A stretch of DNA of 64,000 nt from Cephalopachus bancanus (lineage: Eukaryota > Chordata > Mammalia > Primates > Tarsiidae), in NCBI GenBank assembly GCA_027257055.1, contig JAPVLO010000989.1, positions 124,001-188,000 on the forward strand. The letters run 5' to 3'. Numbering within the stretch: the first letter of the stretch is position 1; every line of letters starts with the position of its first letter. The position numbers and the translations under genes were made by a program. Of this stretch, positions 21,796 through 33,428 are shown in pieces. The notes below the pieces were generated by a model. The model saw nothing but the letters and a program-made list of their open reading frames with translations. It did no database searches and was not told where the DNA came from.

Positions 21796-22834
21796 AAATA
21801 TTAAATACAGACTTGAAAAAAGAAGAAAATATACTTTGAGGGAGACAGATTTGGAAATGAACCAACTAGAACATCTAAAAATGCAGAAGAATATGGTCTT
21901 TTATCAGCAGATATTTACCTAGTATATATTATGTGTCAGACACTGAATGAAATAAAAAGAAATCGTGTCCCAAGGAACTTACATCTTAGTGTGTGGGAAA
22001 CAGATCATCAAATAAAACATAATATTCCAGGTGGTAATAACTACCTTGACAAAGAGTACCATATCTGGTGTCTGGGCTGGGATGACTCAAAAAACAAGGC
22101 TGCCAACTGTTGCGTCTGTATGTGGCCTCTTCCTGAGGCTTTGCTTCTTCCACAGCATGACAGCCTAAGGTTAGTTGAATTTCTTAGCAGAAGAGGGTTC
22201 TAGGCTTAAGTGTTCTAGAAAATAAGACAAAAGCTGCATTGCTTTTTGCAACTCAGTAGCAGAAGTCACACAGCATCACTTCTGCTGTACTCTATGGGTT
22301 GAAGCAGTCACGGACCCACCCAGATTCAAGAGAAGGGGACATAGACCCTATCTCTTGATGTGACGGGTTTCAAGTAATTTTAGGGAACAGTGTTTTTAAA
22401 CTGCCATAGCTGCCTTTTAAGCTTTTTGAGCAGAAGAGTGTTATCTCACTTAAATTTTAGAAAGATTACTCTGATTTCTCTATGGAACATAGACTGAAAG
22501 TGGGGGGGGGCAAGAATAGAAGCAGAATTGAAAAGAATTGTAATACTCTAGGCAGGAGATGATAGTTTGGACTAAGGTAATAATATGAAAGTGATGTTAA
22601 GGTGTCAAATTTGAAATATACTTGGAAGGTAGTGCAGATAGAGTTCACAGATGGAATGCATGTGGGTGTGAGAAAGAGGAACCAAGAATGATTCCAAAGT
22701 GTTTGGTTTGAGCAACTGGTTGAATGGTGGTATCATTTATGGAGATGTGAAAGACTAGGGAAAGAGATGGTTTTCATCTGGGGAGTTCAGGAATTCTGTT
22801 TTGGACATAAGATTATAAAATGCCTGTCAGACTC

Positions 22835-23295
22835 TGCTGTAGTTTGAATATTCCCTCCAAGACACATGTTGAAACTGACATTGTAATAGTATTAAGAGGT
22901 GGGATCTTTCCGAAGTAATTAGGCTGTTAGGGCTCTGTCCTCATGGATGGAACTTTATGTTGTCATAAAAGGGCGAGTTTGGCCCCTTTTTTGTCTCTCT
23001 TGACCTCTCTTTTCCCATCTGCCATGTTATGCAACAAGGCCCTCACCATATGCTGGCATCTTGATATTGGACTGCCCAACCTACAGAATTGTTCATTATA
23101 AGTTATCCAGAGCCAGATGTGGTGGTGGCTACCTATAGTCCCAACTACTCAGGAGACTGGGACAGGAGGATCACTTGAGCCCAGGAGTTTAAGTCCAGCT
23201 TGGGCATAGTTAGAGAGATTCTGTCTCTAAAAATAAATAAAATATAAATTATCTAGTTTGTGGTATTTGATAGCTCCACAAAACAGACTAAGACA
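22835..23295 (+). repeat. solo MaLR LTR (MSTD-like)
   Basis: Begins TGCTGTAGTTTGAAT and ends ACTAAGACA. Between are 'aagaggtgggatct', 'ataaaagggcgagtttggcc', 'caacaaggccctcacc' and 'cattataagttatccag', in the order of the MSTD long terminal repeat. It lies inside L2, flanked by a probable 5-bp duplication (actc-damaged / acatc). No internal retroviral sequence is present. It is an old solo LTR, itself split by an Alu monomer. Confidence 0.85.
23111..23241 (+). repeat. Alu monomer inside LTR
   Basis: Sense right-arm-like monomer. Duplication ataagttatccag / ataaattatctag. Confidence 0.85.
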
Positions 23296-23345
23296 ACATC
23301 CAAATGGAGATGTAAATTAAGCAGTTGAACATACAGAGTATTTTA

Positions 23346-23643
23346 GTTTTGTTTTTGTTGTTGTTGTTGTTGTTTTAAGACAAGGTCTCACTCTGTTGCC
23401 TAGGCTGGAGTGCAGTGACGTGATCATGGCTCACTGCAGCCTTGAATAAGCAATCCTCCTGTTTCTTTTTCCTGAGAAGCTGGGACTTCAGGTGTGTGCC
23501 ACCATTCCTGACTTTTTTTTTTTTTTTAAAGAGATGGGGTCTTATTAGGTTGCTCAGACTGGTCTTGAACTCCTTGACTCAAGTGATCTTCCCTCCTCAA
23601 CCTCCCAAAATACTGGTATTGACATGAGCTACCATACCTGGCT
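23346..23643 (-). repeat. AluJ-like
   Basis: Diverged antisense dimer with a (GTT)n tail, inside the L2. Confidence 0.88.
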
Positions 23644-24284
23644 AGAGAGTTTTGGAGGAGAGAATGAGCTAGGAATATCCATTTGAATATTAACATATAA
23701 ATGCTATTTAAAGCCATGGGAGCACTTCATTTCTGCAGTTAGAAGCTAGTAGAAATTAATGAAGAAGACTGAGGTCATGACTATATAGTGAGACCCAGAG
23801 GTTTGAAGGCCTAAAGCCCTTAAAGAAAGCAGTTCAAGAAGGAAGGAATATTGACTTGATTAAATGCTGCTGAAAGTTCATATAAGAATTGATAAGTAAA
23901 TGATTACATTGGCTAACATGAAGGCTATTGGTGACCTGGAAAAAAAAATGGTCTTTTTTAATTGATGGGAACAAAATCTGAACTGAAGTGTTTTCAAAAG
24001 AAAACAGTAGCCAGTGATACTGAAGTACAAAAATAAATAAATAAAAGAGAGAGAGAGAGAACAAGGAAAGTGGAAACAGTGACTATAGGTAACTCTTCTG
24101 AGGAATTTTGCTGTAGAAGAATACGGGGACGTGGGGATGTGACTAGAATAGGACAAGAGGTCATGGGAAAAAGTTTCCAAGGTGAGAAGTATTACACTTA
24201 GTTGACTTGGTAATAGGCTGATTCTCAACACTAGCTGAATAATGGAGCCAAATGCAGAATTCGACCAGTTAAGAATCTTGGGGA

Positions 24285-24570
24285 GGCCGGGCCCAGTGGC
24301 TCAGTCTGTAATCCCAGCACTTTGGGAGGCCGAAGTGAGTGGATTGCCTGAGCCTGTGGGTTCATGACCCACCCAGGCAACTTGGTGAGACCTCGTCTCT
24401 ACAATAAATAAAAAATTAGCTGGGTGTGGTAGCACACGCCTGTAGTTCCGGCTACTCAGAAAGCTGAGGCGGAAGGATCTCCGGAGCCCAGCAGGTCGAG
24501 GCTGCAGTGGCCGGGAGTGTGCCACCACACTCCAGGCTGGGCAACACAGTGAAACTCCAACTCAAAAAAA
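24285..24570 (+). repeat. Alu, young tarsier-type
   Basis: Sense dimer. Perfect duplication aagaatcttgggga at 24271 and 24571. Bases 23961-24270 contain a (GA)n run (24046-24060) and nothing else recognised. Confidence 0.96.
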
Positions 24571-24689
24571 AAGAATCTTGGGGATTTGAACCCTGGAATC
24601 AGAATTTTTTTTATAGTTCTAGATGATTCTAATGTATATCCAAAGTTGATTTGCTCTGAAGTAAATCAGTAAAATTAAAAACACAGGCA

Positions 24690-26428
24690 CTTCCCTTTCC
24701 TTTTCTCTTTCTCTTAAAACAAACCAAAAAACTCGGTATGTAGGTTAAACAGTATAGTCAACATAGTTGAAGAGAGAATTAGGAACAATAGGAAGAAATT
24801 ACATAGAATGCAGCATAGTGATAAAAAGAAACGGAAAATATGAAAGAAAACACTGGTACATGGAGAATAGTTTGAGAGTTCTAGGATAGAATAGAGAAAA
24901 TGGAGAGTAGCAGTATTCAAAGAGATAGATAGTAGTTGAGAATTTTCCAGAATTGGTAAATATATGAATCCTCAACTGTAGGAAAACAAACCAAAAGCCA
25001 ATGAATCGTGAAAGGATAAAGACCACCGAACATATTAGGATATTGTCATTTTGTAGAACATTAAAGACAAAGAGCTTATGAAAGGATCCACAGAGAAAAA
25101 AATAGATTGCCATAAAGGAATGAAAATTAGATTTAAAGCAAACTTCTCAGTGACAATAAGAAGCCAGGAAAATAATATTTTCAAAGTACACAGAGAGAAA
25201 ATAAGGCAGTTAGAACTCTTTGCTCATACTGGAGTGGGGATGAAATGAAAGCATATTCAGACAGAGACATGTATATGTTTACCACTTAAGTATGAGGACT
25301 GACAAGTTTGCAAACTTGCCACCGTGTGCTTACTTTGGCAGCACTGTACAAACAACTTAGTAAGGTTTCATAGCTTTGGTATATCTGTGTCTCACAGCTG
25401 TGTTCCTGTCGACGTGTGGTAGTGTCTTGCTGAGTGGTGTTCATTGTTGCATGTTTTTGTGTGTCATCACGGGAATGTCAGAGCTTGAATTAGAGCAACG
25501 AACAAAAGTTAAATTTCTTGTTAAGCTTGGCAAGGGTGAAAGTGAAATCAGGGACATTTTAGTCCAAGTTTATGTCCAAATCTATGGGGATAATGCCATG
25601 AACAAAACGTTTTTCTGAGGAGAGAGAAAACGTCACTGGTGAAGACAGGTCGGGGGCCAGTAACAAGCAGAACTGATGAAAACGTTGAAAAAATTCGTCC
25701 AGTTGTGTGTCAAAATCGTCGACTAAATATGAGAAGCATAGCAGACCAAATAAACATCAATAGAGAAACAGGAAAATCTTAACTTAAAATCTTGAGATTT
25801 TAAGCATGAGAAAGGTGTGTGCAAAAATGGTCCCAAAGGAGCTCTTACATCATGGCAACTCACCAGCTTACACAGCACTGTCTGTGAGGGAGTTTTTAGC
25901 CAGTAAACAAATAACTGTATTGAACACCTTCCCTACTCACCTGATCTGACCCTAATGACTTTTTTTTGTTACCCAAAGATAAAGGAAATAAAGGAAGACA
26001 TTTTTATGACATTCAGAACATCAAGGGTAAGACAACAGCTCTGGTGGCCATTCCAGAAAAAGAGTTCCAAAATTGGTTTGACAGGCAGACTGGGTGCTGG
26101 TGTCTGTGTATAGCTTTCCAAGGGGAGTGAGTATGTCTAAGGTGTCTGTAGTGATACTCAGCAATGGGATACATAGCACTGTTTCTAGGATGAGTTTGTG
26201 AACCTGTGAGACCTCGTATTCTACTAAAAGAACTAATAAAGGATATACATCAGAAAAAAAAATCTTGACTCCAATAAAAATAGTGGGGGACTGTGGGTAA
26301 CTCTAAATTAGCTTTGACTGTATGTAACACAATAATGATAAAGCTTATTAATGTCCCCATATTAATATCAATCAAAATAAGTTTTCAGGCAAATAACTAT
26401 TATTATGGTAACTTTAAGATACAAATAA
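24690..26428 (+). repeat. LINE-1 ORF1-region fragment, split by mariner
   Basis: Old L1 text such as 'gaattttccagaattggtaa', 'attaaagacaaagagctta', 'ttctcagtgacaataagaag' and, beyond the mariner, 'tactaaaagaactaataaag' follows the order of the L1 ORF1 region. It is heavily diverged, with no frame left. Confidence 0.65.
25291..26218 (+). mobile_element. mariner DNA transposon, deleted copy with TIRs
   Basis: Inverted ends TATGAGGACTGACAAGTTTG (25291) and, reversed from 26218, TACGAGGTCTCACAGGTTCA, each carrying the TA target. From 25474 the frame reads MSELELEQRTKVKFLVKLG.GESEIRDIL, the N-terminal DNA-binding start of a mariner transposase. Next are 'ENVEKIRPVVCQNRRL' (25678) and 'MRKVCAKMVPKELL' (25805). 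The sequence then jumps to 'GNSPAYTALSVREFL' (25854) near the C-terminus. The catalytic centre between is deleted and several frames are broken, so it cannot encode an active enzyme. It sits inside an L1 that resumes on the other side. Confidence 0.88.
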
Positions 26429-26720
26429 GGCCAGGCTCGGTGGCTCAGCCTGTAATCCTGTGCTTTGGGAGGCCGAGGTGAGTGGATTGCCTGAACCCGC
26501 GGGTTTGAGACCCCCTGGGCAACTTAGTGAGACCTTACCTCTACAATAAATCAAAAAATTAGCCAGGTGTGGTAGCGCGTGCCTGTAGTTCCAGCTACTT
26601 GGAAGGCTGAGGCAGAAGGATCGCTGGAGCCCAGCAGGTTGAGGCTGCTAGTGGCTGGAAGCGTGCCACTGCACTCCAGTCTAGGTGACAGAGTGAGACT
26701 CCAACTTAAAAAAAATAATA
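26429..26720 (+). repeat. Alu, young tarsier-type
   Basis: Sense dimer. Perfect duplication atacaaataa. Confidence 0.95.
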
Positions 26721-27051
26721 ATACAAATAAACATAAATTGTAATGGAGAAGATTGTGAAAGAGAATGATTGAAAACAGACAGGATGTGATGGCTCACACC
26801 TGTAATCCCAGCGCTTTGGGAGGCCCAGGTGGGAGAATCGCTCTCGACCAGCCTGGGCAACATAGTGAGACCTCATCTCTACAAAACATCAAAAAATTAG
26901 CTCGATAGGGTGGCACATGTCTTAGTCCCAGCAACTCAGGAGTCTGTGGTGAAAGGTTCTCCTGAGCCCAGAAAATCAAGCCTGCGGTGAACTGTCATTG
27001 TGCCTCTGTACTCTAACCTGGGTAACAAAGTGAGACTTAGACTATTTTTTT

Positions 27052-27345
27052 CAATATCTTTTTTTTTTGAGTTGGAGTCTCACTCTGTCGCCCAGACTGG
27101 AGTGCAGTGGCCGCTCCCAGCCACTGCAGCCTTGACTTGCTGGGCTCCGGCGATCCTTCCGCCTCAGCCTTCCAAGTAGCTGGAATTACAGGCACGCGCT
27201 ACCACACCCGGCTAATTTTTTGATTTATTGTAGAGATGAGGTCTCACCAAGTTGCCCAGGCGGGTCTCGAACCCGCGGGCTCAGGCAATCCACTCACCTC
27301 AGCCTCCCAAGGCGTGGGATTACAGGCTGAGCCACTGAGCCCGGC
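27052..27345 (-). repeat. Alu, young tarsier-type
   Basis: Antisense dimer inserted in the tail of the sense AluJ, making an inverted pair. Confidence 0.94.
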
Positions 27346-27367
27346 TAGACTTTATTTTTTAATTTCA

Positions 27368-27640
27368 CTTTATTTTTTGAGTTGGAGTCTCACTCTGTCA
27401 CCCAGGCTGGAGTGCAGTGGCAGGCTCACGGCCACCCCAGCATCAACCTGCTGGGTTTAGGTGATCCTTCCGTCTCAGCCTTCCAAGTAGCTGGAACTAC
27501 AGATGCACCCCACCACACCCGACTAATTTTTTGTGATTTATTGTAGAGATGAGGTCTCACCAAGTTGCCTAGGCTGAACTCCTGGACTCAGGCAGTCCTC
27601 TGAAGAGCTGGGTTTACAGGCTGAGCCACCATGCCCAGCT
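27368..27640 (-). repeat. Alu, older
   Basis: Antisense dimer with a shortened left arm, next to the preceding young copy. Confidence 0.9.
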
Positions 27641-27679
27641 GGAGACTTAGACTTAAAAAAAAAAAAAAGAAAAAAAATT

Positions 27680-28241
27680 ACTGAAAACATCTTTATTTTA
27701 AATCTTTTGTTTGAAAGAGATTTTTGTGTTTGAAAGAGATTTTGGGACAGGTAATAATATTTCAGGTGGTTAGTTTTTTTTCTTTCAGTATTTTAAGGAT
27801 ATTACTGTCTTCTCTTTTGCATTGTTTCCAAGGAGAAATCTTATGTTATCCTTATCTTTACATGAGATGTCTTTTTAATTTTCCCTCTCTGGCTTCTTGT
27901 TAAGATTTTATAGTGGTTTTGAGCAATTTCATTGAAATATTCCTTGGTGGTGTTTTCTACATGTTTCTTATGCTTAGGATTTGTTGAGTTTCTTAGACTT
28001 GTGGATTTATAGTTTTCATTAAGTTTGGTAAATTCTTTGATTATTATTTATTTATTTTTATTCACTCTGTTGCTCTCCCTTGTTCAGTTATCTGTTGTCC
28101 CTAGCCCCCTGATACTTTTTGTATTTACTTTTTAATTATTTTTTCTATCTTGGCTTGATTTGGGGTAATATTTATTGCTATGCTTTGGTTCGTTAATCTA
28201 TTTTGCCTTAATATCTAGTCTCCTGTTGTCATACATCATTG
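27680..28241 (-). repeat. LINE-1 5'-region fragment
   Basis: Reverse of old L1 5' text ('gcattgtttccaaggagaaa', 'ggttttgagcaatttcattg', 'ttgttgagtttcttagac'). The same element appears to continue at 31786-33137. Confidence 0.6.
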
Positions 28242-28429
28242 TACACTTGGCACTCCATATCCATGGGTCCTGCATTCATGGATTCAGCCAACCTAGGATC
28301 AAAAATATTGGGGAAAAAGAATAAAAAATAATGCAACAATTAAAAATACAAATAAAAAACTATAGTATGATAACTATTTATTGTATTAGGTATTGTAAGT
28401 AATCTAGAGATGATTTAAGTTATATGGGG

Positions 28430-28560
28430 CCTATAGTCCTTCCTAGCTACTTAGGAGGCAGGAGGGTCATTGAAACCTAGGAATTTGAGGCTGCAGTGAG
28501 CTGTGATCAAACCAGTGTACTCCAGCCTGGACTACAGAGTGAGATCCGGTATCCAAAACA
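28430..28560 (+). repeat. Alu right-arm fragment
   Basis: Sense arm ending 'ctccagcctggactacagag', inside the Tigger-type element. Confidence 0.8.
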
Positions 28561-28570
28561 AACAGACAGA

Positions 28571-28572
28571 TA

Positions 28573-28630
<58 letters not shown>
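28571..28630. repeat. (CA)n microsatellite
   Basis: About 60 bp of nearly pure CA, starting at the 3' end of the Alu arm, probably grown from its tail. Confidence 0.97.
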
Positions 28631-28631
<1 letters not shown>

Positions 28632-28759
28632 TAGGAGTATATGTGTAGGTTACGTGTAGATACTGTGCCATTGTATGGAAGAGATTTGGACATACATGGG
28701 TTTTTGTATCTGTGGGGGTGTCCTGGAACCAATACCCCATACTAAGGGATGACTGTATT

Positions 28760-28883
28760 TTTAAAAAATACCCCGCCCCATTTTTGAGGCAATGTCTTGC
28801 CAGGTGGCCCAGGCTGGTCTCAGCTCCTGAGTTCAAGCAGTCCCTCAAGGAGCTGGGACAACAGGTATATGCTACTTAATCCA
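28760..28883 (-). repeat. Alu left-arm fragment
   Basis: Diverged antisense arm ('gaggcaatgtcttgcc', 'ggcccaggctggtctcagc'). Confidence 0.75.
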
Positions 28884-29139
28884 ACTCATGAATTTTTAAA
28901 CATCTTTATTGAGGTTCACCTACCATAAAATTCACCCATTTAGAATGTGAACAATTAAGAGGTTTTAGTGCCTTTACAGAGTTGTGCAGCCGTCACTGCA
29001 ATCTAAGATTAGAACATTTTCTTCAACTGAAAAACAAACTTCCTAATTATTACAGTCATTCTCCATTTTGCCTCTTCCCCCAGTCCTAGACACCTACTAA
29101 TTTTTCAGTTTACACAGATTTGGCTATTTTAGACTTTTC

Positions 29140-29434
29140 TTTTTTTTTTTTGAGTTGGAGTCTCGCTCTGTCACCCAGACTGGAGTGCAGTGGCCACTCC
29201 TGGCCACTGCAGCCTCAACCTGCTGGGCTCCGGTGATCCTTCCGCCTCAGCCTTCTGAGTAGCCGGAATTATAAGCATGCGCTACCATGCCCGGCTGATT
29301 TTTTTGTAGAGATGAGGTCTCGCCAAGTTGCCCACCTGGGTCTCGAACCCGCAGGCTCAGGTAATCCGCTCAGGCAATCCACTCACCTCAGCCTCCCAAA
29401 GCGCAGGATTACAGTCTGAGCCACTGAGCCCAGC
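29140..29434 (-). repeat. Alu, young, with small internal duplication
   Basis: Antisense dimer. The left arm carries a 15-bp tandem copy ('caggtaatccgct' / 'caggcaatccact'). Duplication ttagac.tttc. Confidence 0.94.
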
Positions 29435-29615
29435 TTAGACATTTCATTTAATGGAATGTCATTAGACATTTCATATAAATGGAACCATGCACTCTATGGT
29501 CTTTTGTGACTGGCTTCCTACACTTAACATGATGTTTTCAAGGTTCACCTATGTTGTTACATATATCAGTATTCCTTTTTTGACTGAATAATACTCCATT
29601 ATAAGAATATTCCAC

Positions 29616-29910
29616 TGGGCTTGGTGGCTCAACCTGTAATCCGTGCTTTGGGAGGCTAGGTGACTGGATTGCCTGAGCCCGCGGATTTGAGACCCGCCTG
29701 GGCAACTTGGCAAGACCTCATCTCTACAATAAATCCAAAAAACTAGCCGGGCATGGTAGTGCACGCCTGTAGTTCCAGTTACTTTGAAGGCTGAGGCAGA
29801 AGGATCGCTGGAGCCCAGCAGGTCGAGGCTGCAGTGGCCGGGAGCGACCACTGTACTCCAGTCTTGGTGACAGAGTGAGACTCCAACTCAAAAAAAAAAA
29901 AAAAAAAAAA
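29616..29910 (+). repeat. Alu, young tarsier-type
   Basis: Sense dimer with a long A-tail. Duplication aagaatattccac / aagagtattccac. Confidence 0.95.
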
Positions 29911-30387
29911 AAGAGTATTCCACATTTTGTTGACATATTCATTAATTCATAGATGTTTGAGTTACTTCCACTGTTTGACTATCATGAGTAGTACTGCTAC
30001 GAACATTTACATACAAGTTTTTGTGTGGAGATAATAATGTTTTCAGTTCTCTTGGGTATATACCTAGCAGTTGATTTGCTGGGTCATATGATAACTGTAT
30101 GTTTAACATTATGGAAGTTGCCAGACTCTTTTCCAAGGTAGCTGGATTGTTTTAGGCTGCCACCAGCAGTGTATGAGGATTCTAGGTTTTCTATATCTTC
30201 CCCAACACTTTTTATTGTCTGTCTTTCATATTATAGCCATGCTAGTGGGTGTGAAGTGGGATCTTGTACTTTTGATTTGCACTTCCTTGATGACTAATGG
30301 ATTGATAATTTTTTCATGTTCTTATTGGCCATTTCTATATTATATATATATATTTTTTTTGAGAAATATCTATTCAACTCATTTTCC

Positions 30388-30691
30388 TTTTTTTTTTTTT
30401 TTTAAATCAGAGTCTTACTCTGTTACCCAGGCTGGGGTGTGGTGGTACAATCAGGGCTCGCTGCAGCCTCGACCTCCTGAGCTCAGGTGATTCTTCTGCC
30501 TCAGCCTCCCAAGTAGCTGGGACTACAGGTATGTGCTATCATGTCTGGCTAAGTTTTTTATTTTTTATTTTTTTGGTAAAGATGAGGTCTTGCTATGTTG
30601 CCCAGGTTGGTCTCAAACTCCTGACTTCAATCAGTCTTTCCTTCTTAAACTGCCTAAGTGCTGGGATTGCAGGGGTGAGCCACTGTGCCCA
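30388..30691 (-). repeat. AluJ-like
   Basis: Antisense dimer within L1, duplication ttcaactcattttcc / ttcatccatttttcc. Confidence 0.9.
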
Positions 30692-30732
30692 GTTCATCCA
30701 TTTTTCCATTTTTAAATTGACTTGCTTACTTT

Positions 30733-31026
30733 TTTTTTTTTTTTTTGAGTTGGAGTCTCACTCTGTTGCTCAGGCTGGAGAATAGTGGCACACTCACGGC
30801 CACTGCAGCCTCAGCCTTCTGGGCTCAGGTGATTCTTCTGCCTTAGCTTTCCAAACAGCTGGAACTACAGGCAACGCTACCACACCGGCTTATTTTTTTT
30901 TTCTTTGTTGTAGAAACGAGATCTCACCAAGTTGCCTGGGCTGGTGTGAACCCATGAGCTTAGGCACTCCTCTTGCCTCGGCCTCCCAAAGTGCTGGGAT
31001 TACACCTTGAGCCACTGTGCCCAGCC
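30733..31026 (-). repeat. Alu, older
   Basis: Antisense dimer, duplication ttgcttactttt / ttacttactttt. Confidence 0.9.
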
Positions 31027-31082
31027 GAGTTACTTACTTTTTATTGTTGAATTGTAAGAGTTACTTTTTAAATTTTATTTTG

Positions 31083-31376
31083 TTTGTTTATTGAGTCAAG
31101 GTCTCACTCTGTCGCCCAGGCTAGAGTGTAGTGGCATGCTCAGGTGCCACCACAGCCTTCACCTCCTGGCCTCAGGCAGTCCTTCCACCTGAGCCTCTTA
31201 AGTACCTGGGACTATGGGCGTACACCACTATATCTGGCTAATTTTGTGTGTGTGTGTGTGGAGACAAGATCTCACTATGTTGCCTAGGCTGGTCTCAAGC
31301 TCCTGGTCTCTAGCATTCCTCCTGACTCAGCCTCCCAAAGTGCTGATATTACAGGCATGAGCCACTGGATCTGGCT
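31083..31376 (-). repeat. AluJ-like
   Basis: Antisense dimer with a short (GT)n in the linker (31245-31260). Confidence 0.88.
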
Positions 31377-31785
31377 AAGAAGTTCTTTTTATATTTTAGA
31401 TACTAGTCTCTCAACAGATACATGATTTGCAAATGTTTTCTCTTATTCTGTGGGATGACTTTTACAGTATTCTTGGAAGCACAAAAGTTTTAACATTTAT
31501 AAAGTCTGACTTATCTTTTTTTTTTGCTTATGTTTTTCATGTTGTAGCTAAGAAACCATTGCCTAATCCAAGATTACAAAGATTTACTCTCTGTTTACTT
31601 CTAAGAATTTTATAGTTTCAGCCCTTACATTTCGGTGCTTCCTCCATTTTTTAGTTAATTTTTATATATAGTATGAGATAAGGGTCCAACTTTGTTCTTT
31701 TATATGGATATCCAGGTGTCTCGATTATTTGTCTTTTCCACTGATCATATATCTGTCTTTATGGCAGAAACACACTATCTTTATA

Positions 31786-33137
31786 TCCAATGTATTCATC
31801 TCAGACATTAGTTTTCATCTCAGATACTAGTTTTCATCTCTAGGAATTTGGCTTGAATCTTTTTGTACGTCTTCCATTTCTCCACTTAACTTTTTGAACA
31901 TATGGAATGCAGTCATAATATCTGTTTTAAAGTCCTTCTAACAGACAGAATTAGTTCTGGGTAAGTAGATTTCTGTTGATTGATTACTCTTCTCAGTATA
32001 GGTCATGTTTTCCTGCCTCTTTGCATGCCTAGTAATCTTTGACAAATTCCAGACATCCTTAGGCTGGGCACAGTTTCTCATACCTGTAAACCCAGCACTT
32101 CGGGTGACTGAGGCAGGAGAATCACTTGAGGCTAAGACCAGTCTGGGCAACATAGTGGGACTCCATCTCTACAAAATAAAAATAAAATAATTAGCCATTT
32201 GGTGCATGCCTATAGTCCCAGCTACTCAGGATGCCGGATCAGTAGGATCACTTGAGCCCAGGAGTTGGAAGTGGCATTGAACTATGATCATGCTGCTGTA
32301 CTCCAGCCTGGGCAACAGATTGAGACTGTCTCTTAAACAAACACAAAAAAATTCCAGACATTGTTAATTTAATATTTTGGGTGCTGGATTTTTTTTTTTT
32401 TTTTTTTTTAATTTCTGCAAACCTTTTGGAGGGTTGTTTTGCAATTCAGTTATTGTGCTTGACGAACAGTTTGGTTCTTTTGGGTCTTACTTTCATGATT
32501 TTTAAGGCCAGTCTGAAGCAGTGTTCTAGGGCTAAAAATGTCATACTACCAAGGTAAGATCTTCCTGAGTTCTCTGCCCAGTGCTCCGTAAATGAAGCTT
32601 TTTTCCAATCTGGCTGTTGAGAACAGGTGCTATTCCTGGCTTCATGTGTGTGCTAGGCATTGCTCCCTCTGTTCCTTTCAGATCATTTTTCTCCCAGATG
32701 TCAGTCATATGTATGTACAGATTATCAGTCTGATCCCCTTCAATATTTCAGGGGAAGCCCAGCAGACTTCTAGGTTTCTTTCTCTTTGCAGCTCACTCTT
32801 CTATGGTATTTTAAACCTTCTAGCTGCCAGTATCTCTCATTATAGTCTCAGCTCCATCTCTCCAACTCAGAAGTTTTTCAGGCTCTACTTCAATTTCCCC
32901 CTTCCTGCACTATGTCCTGGAAACTCTTAAGGCAGGCAGTAAGCAAGGACAGTTATAGGGTTCACCTCATTTGTTTCTTGTGCCTCGGGATCACTGTCCT
33001 TTGTTGCCTGATGTCTATTACCTTGAAATCTTTATCTTGTTTTCATGTATTTTTTGTTGTTGTTTCAAATGGGAGGGTAAATCCAGTCACTGTTATTACA
33101 TCTTTGTGACTGAAAGTGGAAATTTTAGCGTTAGTGT
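31786..33137 (-). repeat. LINE-1 5'-region fragment
   Basis: Reverse of old L1 5' text: 'agttttcatctctaggaatt', 'ctttgcatgcctagtaatct', 'ccagacattgttaattt', 'ccatctctccaactcag', 'cactgtcctttgttgcctga' and 'gtaaatccagtcactgtta'. It probably joins 27680-28241, with the stretch between being later insertions. Confidence 0.65.
32057..32349 (+). repeat. AluJ-like
   Basis: Sense dimer within the L1. Perfect duplication aattccagacat. Confidence 0.9.
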
Positions 33138-33428
33138 TTTTTGTTTTGTTTTGACTCTCACTCTGTTATCCAGACTGGATTATAGTGGCACAATCGCAAC
33201 TCACTGCAACCTCAAACTTCTGGGCTTAAGCAGATCCTCCTGCCTCAGGCTCCCAGTTAGCTGAGACTACAGGTGCATGCCACCATGCCCAGCTAATTTT
33301 TTAATTTTTTTGTAGAAACGGGGTCTCATTATGTTGCCATTGTCTGGTTGAACTCCTGGGCTCAAGCAGTCCGCCTGCTTAGCCTCCCAAAATACTGGGA
33401 TTACAGAAGTGAGCCACTGCACCTGGCC
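33138..33428 (-). repeat. AluJ-like
   Basis: Diverged antisense dimer at the L1 5' boundary. Confidence 0.88.

Larger units (their letters stand above)
21890..23960 (-). repeat. L2 LINE, interrupted by an older repeat, an LTR and an Alu
   Basis: Antisense L2 text recurs in order: 'tattatgtgtcagacactga' (3' end), 'agattactctgatttctc', 'ctaggcaggagatgatag', 'caaagtgtttggtttgagca', 'catccaaatggagatgt', 'aaatgctgctgaaagttc' and 'ggctattggtgacctgg'. A second unnamed ancient repeat occupies about 22060-22370 ('cagcatcacttctgctg', 'cccagattcaagagaaggg'). Confidence 0.7.
26777..27675 (+). repeat. AluJ-like with two Alus in its tail
   Basis: The sense AluJ body is 26777-27043. Its end 'gagacttagactt' recurs at 27642 before the final A-tail (to 27675), so the two antisense Alus between arrived later in the tail. 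Confidence 0.85.
28244..28755. mobile_element. small pogo/Tigger-type element
   Basis: Ends CACTTGGCACTCCATATCCA and GGGATGACTG are inverted and each is bounded by TA. Internal text 'gtattaggtattgtaag', 'aatctagagatgatttaag' and 'gtcctggaaccaat' matches a non-autonomous Tigger-type element. An Alu arm and a (CA)n run interrupt it. Confidence 0.75.
28888..31785 (-). repeat. LINE-1 3' half, split by five Alus
   Basis: Antisense L1 3' text runs through 28888-29127, 29435-29611, 29911-30387, 30692-30732 and 31377-31785. Examples are 'catctttattgaggttcacc', 'agagttgtgcagccgtcac', 'ttgatttgctgggtcatatg', 'gtgaagtgggatcttgtac' and 'ccattgcctaatccaag'. Confidence 0.85.

Noticed and set aside
22835..23295. 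An endogenous retrovirus
   Set aside because: Only one MaLR LTR is present, with no internal gag- or pol-like frame and no partner LTR; it is a solo LTR.
25376..25618. 80-codon frame as a functional DNA-binding protein
   Set aside because: It is the broken N-terminus of the mariner at 25291, starting in non-coding subterminal sequence and ending at a frameshift.
28571..28630. CRISPR-like or coding repeat at the CA runs
   Set aside because: Pure dinucleotide microsatellite with no spacers; the VCVCVC translations are meaningless.
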